Shown: positions 33,441 to 46,345, counted from the first letter of the stretch. The stretch is DNA of 64,000 nucleotides from Agelas oroides (GCA_949130485.1 OX422183.1:12436543-12500542), one strand, 5' to 3'. Notes: a model not told the origin generated them from the sequence alone. Program-made: numbers and translations.

Positions 33441-36323
33441 TACACATCTGTTGCACTCAAATGAAGTTTATGGTTTGTCTGTTATCCCTAATTCTATGAA
33501 ACACCTGCAGACATTTAGTGTTAACACCCACTTGACTCCTACACACCTGTCCCAGCCAGATGATTTGTTCCCAGTAGCATGTATCTGGTTTCATGCTACG
33601 ATATGGGAATGAGTCTATAATGGCATTACACTAGAAACCCTCAGAAGTACTTTAGTGACCTCCAAATTGACTAGTGCCGCATGGTTTTGATGTTGGAGTG
33701 GAGCTCTGGACTATTCAGTAGCTAGCTAAGTACATTTTGTCAACTGCAGCTCACACTAAACCAGCCGATCTCATTGAGAAAGACAGTTGCTGAATGAAGA
33801 ACCCAGGGATGAGGGTGGTGTTGCATTGTCCACACTGTACTTGTATGAACAACGAAACACATCTCCCTTAAAAATAGGCCTAGATGTTATACAAAGTCAC
33901 CCACTGCACAGGATGCGTTTCAGCCAATACCAGGTGTGCTGGGGTGACTGGGAGATGGGGACTACTATCTCATGCACAGAATGCAGTCAGCAGATGGCTA
34001 GCCTTATATATTCAAAAGGTTGTAGAGACTCCTCAAAAGCACCGTCTCTTCGTATGTGTTCATACATGTTTTATTCACTGCATGCACAATTAGACCTTGC
34101 TTGTTGGGAACAATATGCAATGTGTAACATTCATTTTGCATCTGTGCAAGTAGGTACTAGCATAATTATATAAAATTAATGGTAAAATGATACAAACACT
34201 GAAATTATCTTATCTTCATGTAATTATAACAGTGATTACACTCGCAAGTAGCTACCATTTGTCTTTGTACACCATTATAATAACTATTAACTGAATTACA
34301 TGGCATAAAAAATTATGTGTTAAAATATATCAGTGGTGGTAACCATGATAAACTGAACATGAAGTCAAATGTATAGGAGGGGATAGCCAAACATGTATAT
34401 AGGAAATCAGTCTTGAGACAAATTCACACTTTCTGAATCCCCAAGGCCTGATCCAGGAGCTATGTCACTTCTATGTAGTTCTTGGCTGCTGCTGGCTGTT
34501 GCATGATGCTGGTTTCTGGGTATCCATTAGCAGGAGAAAGGAATGGGAACAGTAAGATATGTAAGTCATGTGAGCTATTTATACTTGCATCTTAGTAGAC
34601 TCTACAAGTGTGGTATTTTTGAATTCAATTCAGGTTCAGTTCAATTTCAATTCTAGACCTGATCTAGTGAAAACCAGGCTAACACAATATAGTAGGAAGT
34701 CATTTATCTGAACTTCAGATATCAAAACACATTGTTAACAAAATGTGTTTAACCAAGCTGTACCCACTATGTTGGGCTACTTTGGCAGCTGGAGACAGGG
34801 GATAACCTCAGAGTCTATGGGCAAGGCAGCCAATTAATGCAACGAAGGTAAAACCAACTGTCAAAGTGAGCTGCTGGGTACCACATGCACAGAAAACTGA
34901 GCGACCGCGTATGATTGTGCACATTCCAGCATTTGCTATATATGCCGTGTCAGAGGTTTGCTTCCAACCTGGTGGCCAGAGAACACACTGCACACTGCTG
35001 ACAGCTTGACAGCAGCACATAATACCACTCAGGGCTAGTGCTGCAGCTTACTGGCGTACAGTTTGCCACACATGGGCTGATATAATGGCTGCATACTCCA
35101 GTTGTCCAAACATTTTGGTCATCCGAGCACCCTCTGTTCCCAACGTGTTCAGATAAACGACTTCCTACTGTAATCGTTAAGAATTTGAGGTCACTGCTTG
35201 TAATATGATGTTATTCCACTCTCTGCTTATGCATTACCGTAAAATCGGGGTACTAAGCACCAGGAGCTTATGAACCGCTACATAAGGAGTGTCGGACTAG
35301 CGTACCCATCCTATGTCAAATCACACTTCAAACACGCCTTGTAACTGACTCATGTTAATGATTGTTGAGGTTGCTACTATGCATTCTCGAGAGCCCACCT
35401 GCTGAGCCATCTGCTGGCTTCTTAACGAAGTAGGTGCAAACATTTAATAAGGTGCATTTGCAGGGAGCCAAATTCGACAGGATGGGACCAACTAATGTAC
35501 GGTAGTTTGACTGTAAGCACCAGTGTCTATTTTCAAATTAGTAGACAGAAGGTGCTTATAATTGTGGGGTACGTATATCCATGGGGTGCTAACAATCACA
35601 TGTGGTAGTATAAAGATGTATGGAAACATATTAGCTGCACGTGATGTATGTTCGGTCTACAGTTTTTCTCCCTGCTAATTTCTGTCTCCTGTCTGTATTT
35701 TTTTCTGAAACCATCAGCAATCTATTTCATGACCGATGTAAAGTGCGTGGAACAACAAATCCCAGAGAGGCTTTTGCTAATATGTTTTATCAAGAGGCCT
35801 TACCTAAATGTTGGTTTTTGTTCCTGTCAATAGCTTGCTTACAATTGGAAATACCGGTATATATAGCCACTATGTTAATGGGTACAGTTTCATGTGGGGT
35901 GCCTATTTTTGTATGGGGTGCTTATAAACAGGATGTGGTTATTGTAATCAAAATAGGTGCCTATATTCATGGGGGCTTATTTTGTATGGGGTGCTTATAA
36001 ACAGGATGTGGTTATTGTAATCAAAATAGGTGCCTATATTCATGGGGGCTTATTTTGTATGGGTACCTATTATCCCAATTTATGGTATTTGCTTTTTAAT
36101 TAGCTGTACATGATGTAGCATTACAGAATGCAGAGAAGTTATTTATGTTGCTTTAAGTTGTATTCTGACTTGGGCTAATAGCTTGGTTGCTCAGAATAAC
36201 TGTACAATGGGCAAACGGAATACCATATTAATAATCCTGTTTATGCATGCTTTACTAATTAGCCCATGAATAATAATGAGTAATTTGAGAAGAAAACAAA
36301 AAAGTAGTGTTTACGTTACTTAC
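33441..36323. other. Copy B of the duplication: non-coding part before the TM exon
   Basis: Matches copy A piecewise (see 12240-16766). A segment near 34440-34530, read on the minus strand, contains NGYPETSIMQQPAAAKNYIE and then VT and a stop in one frame. It may be a cytoplasmic tail exon with a YxxV-type tyrosine motif, but its phase does not clearly fit the phase-0 end of the TM exon. Confidence 0.45.
35917..36066. repeat. 73-bp tandem duplication
   Basis: The sequence from GTATGGGGTGCTTATAAACA through GGGGGCTTATTTT occurs twice in direct succession (unit starts about 35911 and 35984) with no visible differences. It lies inside a longer element bounded by ACCGTAAAATCGGGGTACTA (about 35236) and, inverted, TACCATAAATTGGGATAATA (about 36088). 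Copy A has a shorter version at about 16190-16550 without this duplication. Confidence 0.8.
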
Positions 36324-39300
36324 ATCTCCTTTGCGTGTGACAATTCGTGTGACAATGATGGTAATAGCAATTCCACATGTGACACCAAGTAGCAGCCCAG
36401 CAATGAATACTCCCACAGCTATCCCACCTATCAGACTCTTGATAGTGTCTGGTGGAGACAAAATAAAAATTAAAGAACGTCTACCACATGGGGGGGGGGG
36501 GGGGGGGGGGTGGCAGATCCTTGTCTCAGTCTAGGGGAACATAAAATGTGCAAGCAAAGCATGTGACAAAAATTCACTGTAAATTGATAGCCCATAGCTA
36601 GGTGATCTACCTACATCAAGATGAATGTGCAAGCAAGGCATATCACATAACAAGGGGGAATTGCTTGGGGAACATAGCCTACAGTTTGTACTCCACCACA
36701 CCCTATTGAAGCACATCTGGGGGAATTTTGGAGATTCTAAAAGTATGATGAATAGCTTATGTACAAACAACCACAAGTGTGATAATAACATTTTTGTGAT
36801 AAAAAAACATGTTGATCAAGTGTTATTCATAATCCTTGTAATAGTCCCTCTCTACCAAATATGAGGTAAACAGTTTGCATATGAAACTGGCTACATACAC
36901 TCAATGCTCTGCCATTACATCCCTCTACATTTCAAGCAAAGTAGCATCCCTTAAGTTGTTAAGCAAAGCCTTAGGTACTGCTATCTACTGTGGTACCTGT
37001 GGACATTTTCTATGTAATGGATAATGCATGGTAGCCTGGGATTTATGGTCAATAACCACTCGACTCTGAGAAAGGAGCCCAAGGACGAGGGTGGCTATTG
37101 TAGAACCATAAATCCCGGACCTACTTGCATCATGTGTCACTGTATAGCTCCAAAGTTTTGTGGTTCAAAAATTTCGTGAATCTCTCCAAGTTAGCGTTAA
37201 AGTAAATTTTCGTGATATAAATTTCGTGATCACTTTAAATTTTCGTGATTCAATGTTGCCCTGCCCATTTTTTACCGACGTGCTATATAGGCCACCTCGT
37301 GATGTGCCATGTTGAACAGCATAACTAGCAATTTCAGCCTTTTCTTTTGGCGTGTACTTGTTATATGGACCTCTCGTTGTGGTTGTGATCGCGGACTGAA
37401 TCGGCGCTGCAAACTCAGCTGAAACTTGTTTGTCGGTAGATTCGATGCAAGAAGAGGGAATCCATCTAGATAATGGACCTTGTGGATTAGGTAGGCTAGT
37501 TGTTTTATGAAAGTATGTGTACAGAGACATGCTAGCACAGTTGGCACTCTCCATACTTCCAAATTCACAAGTTCAGATTGACTAAGCAGGTGCTCCGTGC
37601 ATGTGCTGAGCTGTTAAAACGTGTGTCACGTTGCATCACGTGGTGTAGACTAGTCTGCATTCTAAACACGCATTCAATTTTAAATTTAGTGAATTAAATT
37701 TTCGTGATCTCGAGGTTAATCATGAAATTCACCAAAATATTGTGCCACGAAAATTTGGAGCTATACGGTATATTCACCAACCTGATTGGTCCTTGTTGAT
37801 AGTAAACATACAAGTAGCTTACACTCTAAGCAAGATAGTTTACACTCTAAATATGATAGTGTAACCCAGGTAGCTTGTAGGAAACATCATTTTACAACTT
37901 CCTGTGTTACATGAAACAGAATCTACAACTTTCTCTCAGTATATACCCACTTGTTAGTATAGAAACAAGGGTAGTGTATATACTTCTTATACACAGTAAT
38001 GTCCTGATGAAGCTGTTAAGCAAAGCCTGAGTTGTTGTTATGTACTAAAGGCTGATAAGTTTTACTGCTGTTTTAAACTATACCTGTCATTGATGGTGTT
38101 AAGTTTGGCATGGATGAGAACGAGGGGGTTGATAACAGTGATGATAGGTTTTCTGAAAAAAATAAACAAAAAACAAGTCAAAATGGCAACACCTTACGTA
38201 AAAAAGATTGAATGGTAGCCTGGGATATATGGTCAACAACCACCTGACTCCGCGGGTAGAACCCAAGGACAAAAGTTGGTTATTGTAAACCATAACCCCT
38301 GGGCTATCATATTCTCCTTGTTATTAGAATACAGACAAGGCAGTTTACAAAAGCATCCTTTTACAACTTCCTGTGGTATATGAAACAAAATTTACAACTT
38401 CCTGTGAGTAAATGAAAAATACCTGTTACTATGGAAACAAGGACAGAACATATCACTACACTATGACCATATAGTACTATGGGAAAATATCACAAGTTTT
38501 ACCGTCTGTATTGTTACAAGTGCACAGTACGAGTAACAAATAACAAAGGCAACAAATAAGTGGTAGTTTCTCTGGTATAGCTTAGTACTCTGGTGATGTT
38601 GGTTTTATCTTACAAACTTCCAATTTCATTGCATGTTCAGACTTGTACTACCTGATACGGATCAACGTGTAAATTGTGGTAATAAGTACTGGTCTTTATT
38701 AACTGTATGCACCTGCAAGGCTTTCCCATTGACTCCTCTCAGTTAGATGCACAGTAGCCTCGTACCCAGGCTCTCGGTGCGCCACCGAGAGCCTGGGTAC
38801 GAGGCTAGACGCACACTAGAGTACACGATAGACCTTATTTGGATAAAATGCTTGTAAAATTGCAACCCACAGCCTTTCCAAAGTGCAATAAACTCAAAAT
38901 TAGTCAATAACTCCACAAGAATGTACCCCATTATTGCAGCTGGATTTTGTTTTATTCACTGGCACTATATGGCAGCAGACTGGCTGAATTCATAAATAAC
39001 TGGTAGCTGTGTATTCAGGGGCTTCATGTTACTTAATGTAGGTGACAGTAGGTGCTCCTGTAAAATAATGATGTTGTGCTGAATACTAGAGGTGCCTGGT
39101 AAAGCGCTTAACCCATGTGTTTGCTCAGAGGCGGATCTAGCCAGGAAGAAGGGTACTGAGACAGAAAAATATTACTACAGGAACAGCTCCTGGGGCAATT
39201 CACTGTCAATCAAACTTCAACTGAAGTAACCTAGACATCTGTACCCATGGAGTGGAGTCTCTTGGCAGCTACTTTTGGACTACCGCTGTGCAAATTTCAA

Positions 39301-41257
39301 TTGCTTTGGGGGTGGGGCAACAGTGAACACAAACAAGCTGCAGAAGAGATGGGGGGGAGCTTAGTCACCCTAGGCCGCATCCTAGATCTGCCACTGTGTT
39401 TTGCTTGCAGTGTTCCAAACAGAATATAGTAGTCTACATGCGATACATGTTAAGAATGGATGTGACCAAGCTTCGTTCACAGTCTCATTCTTAAATGTAA
39501 ATTCTATAGTCTGGGTATGGGTACAATCCATAGATTCATGATAATAAAAAAAATAACAAATAGCTGAAAATGTATGATATAGAGCTGCTTCAGTCATAGC
39601 CTCGTCCCCAGGCTCTTGTGTGGGGGAGGAGGAAAGAGAATGAAACGGAATCTACAACTTCCTCTCAGTATATAGTCAGTATTTTTTTCTCCACCCACGC
39701 ACTAGCCTGGGAACGAGGTCATTCTTAGGTACACATGGCTAACAAAATTGGAAAATCTCTGTTATTTAGATGGCTTTATGTTTCACACATGCCACAGTCT
39801 CAATTTAAAATTTATTTGTTGACAGACTGACAGATTCCTCAATCCCACTATGTGGAGGCATGTGCAGGGTAATTAGTGGGATGCTCTTACCACTAAGCCA
39901 TTCGGACCCCTAGGCAGAGGTGTGGAAGGCAACTTACATAAAAGCATTGCCTAGGGTTAGGCTAAACACCCACAATTATTTCTGTGTATTTATTTCTCAC
40001 TGTTTCAGCACAACATCACATCTGTGAATGTCAAGTACTATCTACAGTATGTTAGGAACTTGCTTGTTCAAGAGTAAACATGTGGTAATGTGTTAAGTCA
40101 TGCATAAGTAATCTGCACAGTCATGCATGGGGTGTTTCCCCTATTTTCCTCAATTGAATGTACCTGCTGATGTTGTTGGTGTTGCTGGTGGTGTTGATGT
40201 GATATTGGTAGGTGAAGTGGATGGTGTTACTGGCGGTAGTGATGTGATATTGGTTGGTGATGGTGTTTGTGTTGGTGATCGTGTTGATGTGATGTGGGTT
40301 GGTGATGATATTGGTGTTGGTGATGGTGTTGGTGATAGCGTTGGTGAATCTCCTCCATTATTGCACCTATTTTCTACTGTGTAAAAAGAACAGGTTCAAA
40401 TTTGAAATACATTGGCATTGCACATTTTACGTTTCCTAAACAACAGCGGTTGTGTAATATCCTTTTTAGCACTGCAAATGGTTTCAGAATGTGTTCATGA
40501 CAAATCTTCTTCATCTTTTTCCAGTTGTAGTCAATTCAACAAATACAAAGTACAGCTTTCAAAGAAGTGATAAGTATTTAAAAAACATCTGTCCGCCACA
40601 ATTACAGCTGTAATACTCTACACACATATAGCAACTAATAGAGGTATGTTGTCGTAACAGTTGGTGATATGACCCATCAAGCTAAATAATCCATGTACAT
40701 ACCCACAACTAAACCACACATACTTACATACCTTCAACATTGATCAGCAGTGGGGGGATGAGAGTATTAACAAGTGAACTGCAGTGTAGTAATGTTTGCA
40801 CACAGTATATAGTGCAACCTGACATCCATGGTTTCACTCTGAATGAGATGAATGCTGAACCATTTCCACTGGTGCGGTCACCACAATCATTTCCTGGGTC
40901 ATCAGCCAGCAATCCATTATCAGAAAGGTAGGTATACAAGTGCCTTGCAACAGAAGTTGCATCATCAAAAATGCAGAATGCTACACTGTCACCATCTTGA
41001 GAACAGTTACGAGGACATGTTACAGTCTCTTCTTGGTTTTCAGAGTAGGTCCGCAGCTCTGGAAAATGTTGTCCTAGATAAGGAGGAACAATGAGCAGCA
41101 TTAGTTATACAATATTTCATGCTGACTTTGCACAAGCACTGGGCACTGATGTACTTCTCAGTAAAATGCTGAGTTATCATATCATACCCTGGTTTGGGGA
41201 TCCCATACTAATCATTGCAGCTAGGCCTAACACGAGCACCACTCGCCTGTGCGTCAT
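36324..41257 (-). CDS. Receptor B: signal peptide, Ig-like domain, Pro/Thr stalk, TM (3' end unresolved)
   Basis: Inferred short type I receptor, paralogue of receptor A. Exons (minus): 41257-41188 (signal peptide, MTHRRVVLVLGLAAMI), 41073-40732 (Ig-like: ETVTCPRNC, SVAFCIFDD, MSGCTIYCVQ, LLINVE), 40376-40164 (stalk, CNNGGDSPTLSPTPSPTP and further Thr/Pro repeats), 36448-36324 (TM: SLIGGIAVGVFIAGLLLGV, then VTRIVTRKGD). Phases 1, 1, 1, 0 agree, and all four exons have AG/GT borders, including the Ig donor that copy A has lost. The TM exon is 12 bp longer than in A because VTRI is duplicated. The stalk differs strongly from A in repeat number and order. The tail exon is unresolved. Confidence 0.7.
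37031..37119. repeat. Foldback repeat, about 90 bp (copy 2 of 4)
   Basis: Arms GCCTGGGATTTATGGTCAAT and ATTGTAGAACCATAAATCCC are inverted to each other. It occupies the position matching 17393-17481 in copy A, so it predates the duplication. Confidence 0.65.
37140..37768 (-). mobile_element. TIR element with transposase-fragment ORF, only in duplication copy B
   Basis: The ends read CTGTATAGCTCCAAAGTTTT and, inverted, CCGTATAGCTCCAAATTTTC. A TA follows the right end and a CA (probably mutated TA) precedes the left. Copy A reads GTGTTATATTC at the empty site. Near both ends TTTCGTGA recurs many times. Probably a TA-target, mariner/pogo-type non-autonomous element, inserted after the duplication. 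Confidence 0.7.
37165..37554 (-). pseudogene. Truncated transposase N-terminus (pogo/Tigger-type HTH)
   Basis: The segment RGPYNKYTPKEKAEIASYAV followed by QHGTS resembles the N-terminal helix-turn-helix start of pogo/Tigger-related transposase and host-derived proteins in invertebrates. After this the frame runs into TIR sequence (repeated KFISRKFTL-type codons from TTTCGTGA units). No DDE core is present. A first methionine at 37554 gives MESANCASMSLYTYF. Function unlikely. Confidence 0.45.
38213..38312. repeat. Foldback repeat (copy 3 of 4)
   Basis: GCCTGGGATATATGGTCAAC and GTTATTGTAAACCATAACCC are opposed. The core CGCGGGTAGAACCCAAGGAC is shared closely with the copy at 44722-44816. Confidence 0.6.
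38757..38807. repeat. Near-perfect hairpin of the AGCCTCGTACCCAGGC family
   Basis: TAGCCTCGTACCCAGGCTCT is followed, after a few bases, by its inverse AGAGCCTGGGTACGAGGCTA. The two TIRs are almost abutting, with no internal sequence. A sister hairpin lies at 44876-44928. Confidence 0.85.
38808..40163. other. Non-coding part of copy B between stalk and TM exons
   Basis: No exon is seen. From about 39290 it closely matches 18355-19195 of copy A. Sequence around 39100-39620 also matches, inverted, 45770-46340. Confidence 0.45.
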
Positions 41258-41579
41258 ACTAATCCTTCCCCCAGCTTTGACTAGGATAAGTCGCGAGTAA
41301 CAGTCGAGATGCAGTGCAGACGTGCAAGGTCTAGCTACGTAAGCCCATAGACAGTGTAGATACTGAGTGACTGGTACCTCACTTCAATATATACCCAGCC
41401 ACTGCCTACCTTTAAATCCCCAAAGTACAAGTCCCCTCACGCCCAGGTTTCATTATGACGTAAAGGTTCAAAGAAGGGCCCGTGTGGGTGTGGCTTACGC
41501 ATTTTAATTGGGGCGAGCCCCACACTAGCGTTACTGCATTGCGCACGCGTGTGTTTCCGTATTTATGGTGGTCGGACCG

Positions 41580-41826
41580 ACCACTTACCGTAAATTTTAA
41601 AATGAGCGCATTTAAATATTTCACGAAGATCGATATATCGTGAAGCACGACGGCCAGTGAAGGTCTGACCATAGATGAGTGCAGCGTCGGCGACCCGGAG
41701 CGAAGACGACTGAAGTTGAAGCACGCGTGGCAACTTAATTCTGGTTTGTGTTTCTACCGACGATAGCAGGCTGCTCACAGGCGGTACAAATTTAATATGG
41801 ACGGTGGTTGACTGGGTCGCTTCCAT
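41580..41826 (-). CDS. Possible first exon of an unknown gene
   Basis: A CpG-rich 82-codon frame starts at ATG 41826 (MEATQSTTVHIKFVPPVSSL) and meets a good donor, TTTACGGTAAGTGG, near 41581. Codon use is less AT-rich than its neighbours. No domain is recognised and no second exon was found; the only plausible neighbours downstream belong to receptor B. It could equally be chance in a CpG-rich promoter region. Confidence 0.25.
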
Positions 41827-42101
41827 GCATAAACGGCACTCATAAACGCCAGGAATTTAGCTCACGATTTCGCTTAACCCATGCATGTGTAGCCACGTTA
41901 GCTGCCCTGACTGGAGAAATGGCTGGCGTATGTGATACTTACATTTATCTCTGGTGAGGACTTAGCTCAATACTTGTGCGTTATCAAATTTGGCTTAAAC
42001 AGTCGACAGTGACAAATCCTGCTGTGTGCCACGACGAAGTATCAGTTTGCTGCTTGCCCAACACACAGGTGCATGTGTGAGAATCTCATCAAATTTGTCA
42101 G

Positions 42102-43240
42102 CTACAGACACATCTGTACGACTCTCTGTTCCAGAGTACGCAGGGTTTCATCAGTTGGGCAGCCATGTCTTACACCATCCAACATTGCTGAATATTCTTT
42201 GTCTTTTCTCATAAGCAACAGTATCTCTCCAAATGTTGACTGATGTTGCACACCCCAGTTTGAATGACAGGGATTTTTTGGTAAACTTCTCAAAGACATG
42301 ATTTCCATTGACAGGTGGTTGTTGGAGAAGATCACCAACAAAGGGCATATTTTTAGAGCCAAACCACTCATTAGTGCCAAAACGTTCTTCCAACCTCAGG
42401 TGCATGTACCCTAAGTTGACGCTGGACACCATTGAAACTTCATCTATAATTTTACATTAGAAGAGTGGTTCTTATAACCTTTTGAGAAGCTTTTGAGGCA
42501 GTTGATTTACCTTCATGCTCAATGGGCAATTGGAAGACTCTATGAATGGTATTACCATTTACATTGAAAGCAGCTAAACCTGTGGGTGCTGTAATAGCAC
42601 ACGTTAGATCACCTGATGCATACATACTGTTTTATCTTTTCAATAAGAAACAATTTGCCAGTCCCTGCAACACCACTGTGAAACATGTGAAGTGGTTTGA
42701 ACTCACAACTACATTGATTGGCTTTGTGCTGCTGTTGGTGAAGGAGATGGTTATGTATTTGTCAAACATGCGTCTTTGATCTGCGTTTAACATATTGATG
42801 CTATCTTCTAACAATAGATCATCACCGGAATTGACAGTCATGTCAAAGACCTCATTTTAGCTTCACCCATCAACTGTGGGTCATCATCCTCTTTGCCATT
42901 TCTTGTTCCCCATCAGCCTGTCTGGCTTCATTGACTTTCCTAATGTTAGACTGTGCTTCCAACATCTTGTTTAGTTTGGCATGGTGTAAGCTGTCCTTGT
43001 TCTCCATCCTATGGAATGCTTCCTCAGCTGTTTCATTCTTGAGGAGAAGACCACTTTCCTCTCTAAATGGAGTAAAGAGAAGTAGTAGAGAGTAATAGTA
43101 GTCTTCCTTCTGTGCTCCATTTTCAGGATCAAATAGCTTATGGTTGGGAAACCGAGGCTTCGTGGGTTTTCTGTACTTTCTATTTCCATTATCAGGTAAT
43201 GAATGTAATTACCTGGCCATAACAAAGTAATGAGATCCAA
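42102..43240 (-). pseudogene. Decayed Helitron-type Rep/PIF1 helicase
   Basis: Minus-strand pieces in the order expected for a Helitron helicase. 43240-42971: YYFSLLHLERKVVFSSRMKQ, a degraded version of the segment just before the helicase. 42841-42632: INMLNADQRRMFDKY, then a degraded Walker A region (FTVVLQGLANCFLLKR). About 42610-42520: ITAPTGLAAFNVNGNTIH. 42450-42151: IDEVSMVSSVNLGYM (Walker B), FVGDLLQQPPVNG, VFEKF, NIWRDTV. Several frameshifts and the lost Walker A lysine make it non-functional. No Rep HUH motif or Helitron ends (5'-TC, 3'-CTRR hairpin) were identified. Confidence 0.7.
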
Positions 43241-44650
43241 TTAGAACATGTTACTGTACACTAGCCTCATAGTGTACACTATGTCAACACCATGAACTGT
43301 CATAGCGCAAGTGCAACCACAACTTCAATGAAAGACTTGTTTTCCAACTAGCCTTCCTTCACCACAACTACTCTATGTGATGTCACACTTTGACCCTGTG
43401 ATAAAATGGACGAGCCCTTCCCCCTCCGTTTTTGCCACTACTGCAAGCGATCAAAACCTGGACGGTGGGAACGAGGCTAGATGTAGGGTACATGGATGAC
43501 AAGCTACTTCTCTCGTTCCCAGTCTGCGCAATGTGACCAGGATCAAAATATAATAACTGCATGTGCAATCATTGACTGCATGGAAGAATTGCTGTTCAAG
43601 AAATACTCGCCTTGTAAATTCTGCATTACAGTGCACCTTCTATACTCCAATATTAACATGGCTCAAAGCACAATGCTGAGATTAGTATACTAGGATCATG
43701 TTATTGTTAGTGTTATTATTACAGTTTGTGTATGAGATTTGCTGATAACATAGGTCACACAAACCGTAGGAAGTTCTGCCTGTTGAGCACATACAAAAGT
43801 ACCAAGATGTAGGGATGGGGCTTTGCCAATATGTAGACCTTTGCTTTCATGCATCATCCCTACCTTGTTTGCATACTTTTTGGTATGCCATCCCTACATC
43901 TTTTTACATTTTTAATGTTTTTTAAGTGTTGTATAATAATAAACTGATCCCAACCTGATTCCCAAGTGAAATGATGCAACTTTAGTGTGATTAATTGGCT
44001 AAGGAATGTGGTTAGTGACCTAAAACTTGTGTCCTTGAATTGTCACAGTTATGATGGCAGCTTAGGATACAAGTGCTCTAACACCCACCATTTTAATGTA
44101 CATCATAGCTACCACGTGTACAACCATATGTGGTATGAACACCAGAAAGCACAAATGTGTCACATCTTATGTGGTAACATGCTAGTATACACATCAGAAA
44201 ACATGTTAGTTAGTTGAAACATTGAAGTCTTGATATCTGTCCACCCCTGTCTAATTAGTACGCTGTTATTGACAACTTTTAACAATACCATGGTATTATA
44301 CAGCACAAAATTTACCTAGGATTTACGCTGAGAAACAAAATGTGATATAATTATGTTTCTTTTAAAAAGCTTGAAGTGGAAAATTAACGTGCTGTCAGAG
44401 CTAGACTTTGGGGCCAACACATACAAACAGTTTATATATGAGATTGAGGATTCTGAAACACAATTACATACGAGAGACTGGAGGTGGAAACATTGATGTG
44501 GAATGCGGCACATGACCGAGTAATAGCTGCCTTTATTTTATTATGAGTTTAATATTTACCAACACTGGAGACTACAGACTTACACACAGTAGGAAGTTGT
44601 TTTAATTGATTAAGGTGCTTTATATTTTCAATTTCCAGCAACACTCAGTT
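43241..44650. other. Unassigned sequence after the Helitron remnant
   Basis: No gene is supported. One member of the dispersed short-TIR family may lie around 43260-43480. A TAGGGATG-type inverted pair occurs near 43810-43900 (AGATGTAGGGATGG facing CCATCCCTACATCT). Confidence 0.4.
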
Positions 44651-46345
44651 ACATCATTACCATGGCACTGGAACATGTACATGAGTTGGTAATAGTGATG
44701 ATAGGTTTTCTGAAGAAAAAAATAGATATATGGTCAACAACCATCTGACTCTGCGGGTAGAACCCAAGGACAAAAGTTGGTTATTGTAAACCACAACCTC
44801 ACGGGCTACCATATTCTCCTTGTTATTAGTATACAGACAAGGCAGTTTGCAAAAGCATCCATTTAGATGCACAGTAGCCTCGTACCCAGGCTCTCAGTTG
44901 GCCACCGAGAGCCTGGGTACGAGGCTAGGTGCACAGTAGAATACATAATATACCTTACTTGGGTAAATGCTTCTAAAATTGAAACCCACAGCCTTTCCAA
45001 AGTGCAATAAACTCAATAACTCCACAAGAATGTACGTACCCCATTGTTGTAACTGGATTTTGTTTTATTCACTGGCAGTAGATTCTATATGGCAGCACTC
45101 TGGCTGAATTCTTAAATAACTGCAGGTAGCCATATCTGTGTATTCAGGGGCTTCATGTTACTGTAGGTGACAGTATGTGCTCCTGTGAAAAATGATGTGC
45201 TGCTGCTACATGCTTTGTTGCAGTTAAGGAAGGGTCCATAGCAACTCACAGTAGGAGTGTTACTCTAGGCAAGCATAAAACAAACTCAAAATACGCGTGC
45301 CAAATTGTACTGTTCCACTGATGTTATCACTAGCAGGCAGCCTTTGTCTGAACAGCTGCTCACTCTGATGTTCAGCATCCAGGCCTCCCCATTTTCAATG
45401 TCCATCCTTCTGCTTTCGGGGGTATAAGAAGAATTACCACTGACAGTAACAAATGCGTCTGTTATGATATCTTCCCACTCTGTTGGAGTGGCAACAACTA
45501 AGTGTTATCCTTTGGGGTCACGTTTTCTGTACAGCTGATAGCTACTATACTTGCTGAAGAGGGTCAAAGCACTGTTGAAAAGTTGGAAAATAGTGTTGTG
45601 CCACCTGCAATTTATAAGACAAATTTCTCAGACTAACTGTTCCTCATACATGATTGAACAGTGCATTTGAGTGATAGGGGTCATACCTATCATATGGTAT
45701 TACAGTGAATAGTTAGCCATACTTGAAGCTTAATATTGTCATTGTGAGACCTTTCTCTCACTCTTTCTAGTTGTAGATTCTCTTTCCTCCTCCCCCGCAC
45801 AAGAGTCTGGGGATGAGGCTATGACTAAAGCAGCTTTATTTCATGCATTTTCAGCTATTTGTTATTTTTATTATCATGATGGATTGTCCCCATACACAGA
45901 CTATAGAATTTACATTTAAGAATGAGACTATGAACGAGGCTTGGTCACATCCATTCTTAACATGTGTCACATGTAGACTACTGTGTTCTTTTTGGAGCAT
46001 TGTTTTAAGCAAGCAAAACACAGTGGCAAATCTAGGATGTGGTCTAGGGAGCCCAAGCTCCCCCACCCCCATCTCTTCTGTAGCTCCTTTGTGTTCAAAG
46101 TTGCCCTGCCCCCAAAGCAATTAAAATTTGCACAGCGATAGTCCAAAAGTAGCTGCCAAGAGACTCCACTCTATGGTTATAGATGTCTAGGTTACTTCAG
46201 TTAAAGTTTGAAGCACAGTGAATTGCCCCAGGAGCTGTTCCTACACTAATATTTTTGTGTCTCAGTACCCATCTTCTTGGCTATATCTGCCCCTGAGCGA
46301 ACACATGGGTTAAGTGCTTTACCAGGCAGCACCAATTTGGGCAAC
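44651..46345. repeat. Third, rearranged partial copy of the duplicated sequence
   Basis: 44690-45190 matches 38130-39060 in the same orientation with a deletion (shared foldback repeat, hairpin, and the sequence ending ACAGTAGGTGCTCCTGT). 45770-46340 matches 39100-39620 in opposite orientation. Between them, 45200-45770 is unrelated. No exon of the receptor is included. It shows at least one further duplication plus an inversion. Confidence 0.7.
44876..44928. repeat. Near-perfect hairpin, second copy
   Basis: AGCCTCGTACCCAGGCTCTC facing GAGAGCCTGGGTACGAGGCT, separated by AGTTGGCCACC-type sequence. Same family and same duplicated context as the hairpin at 38757-38807. Confidence 0.85.
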
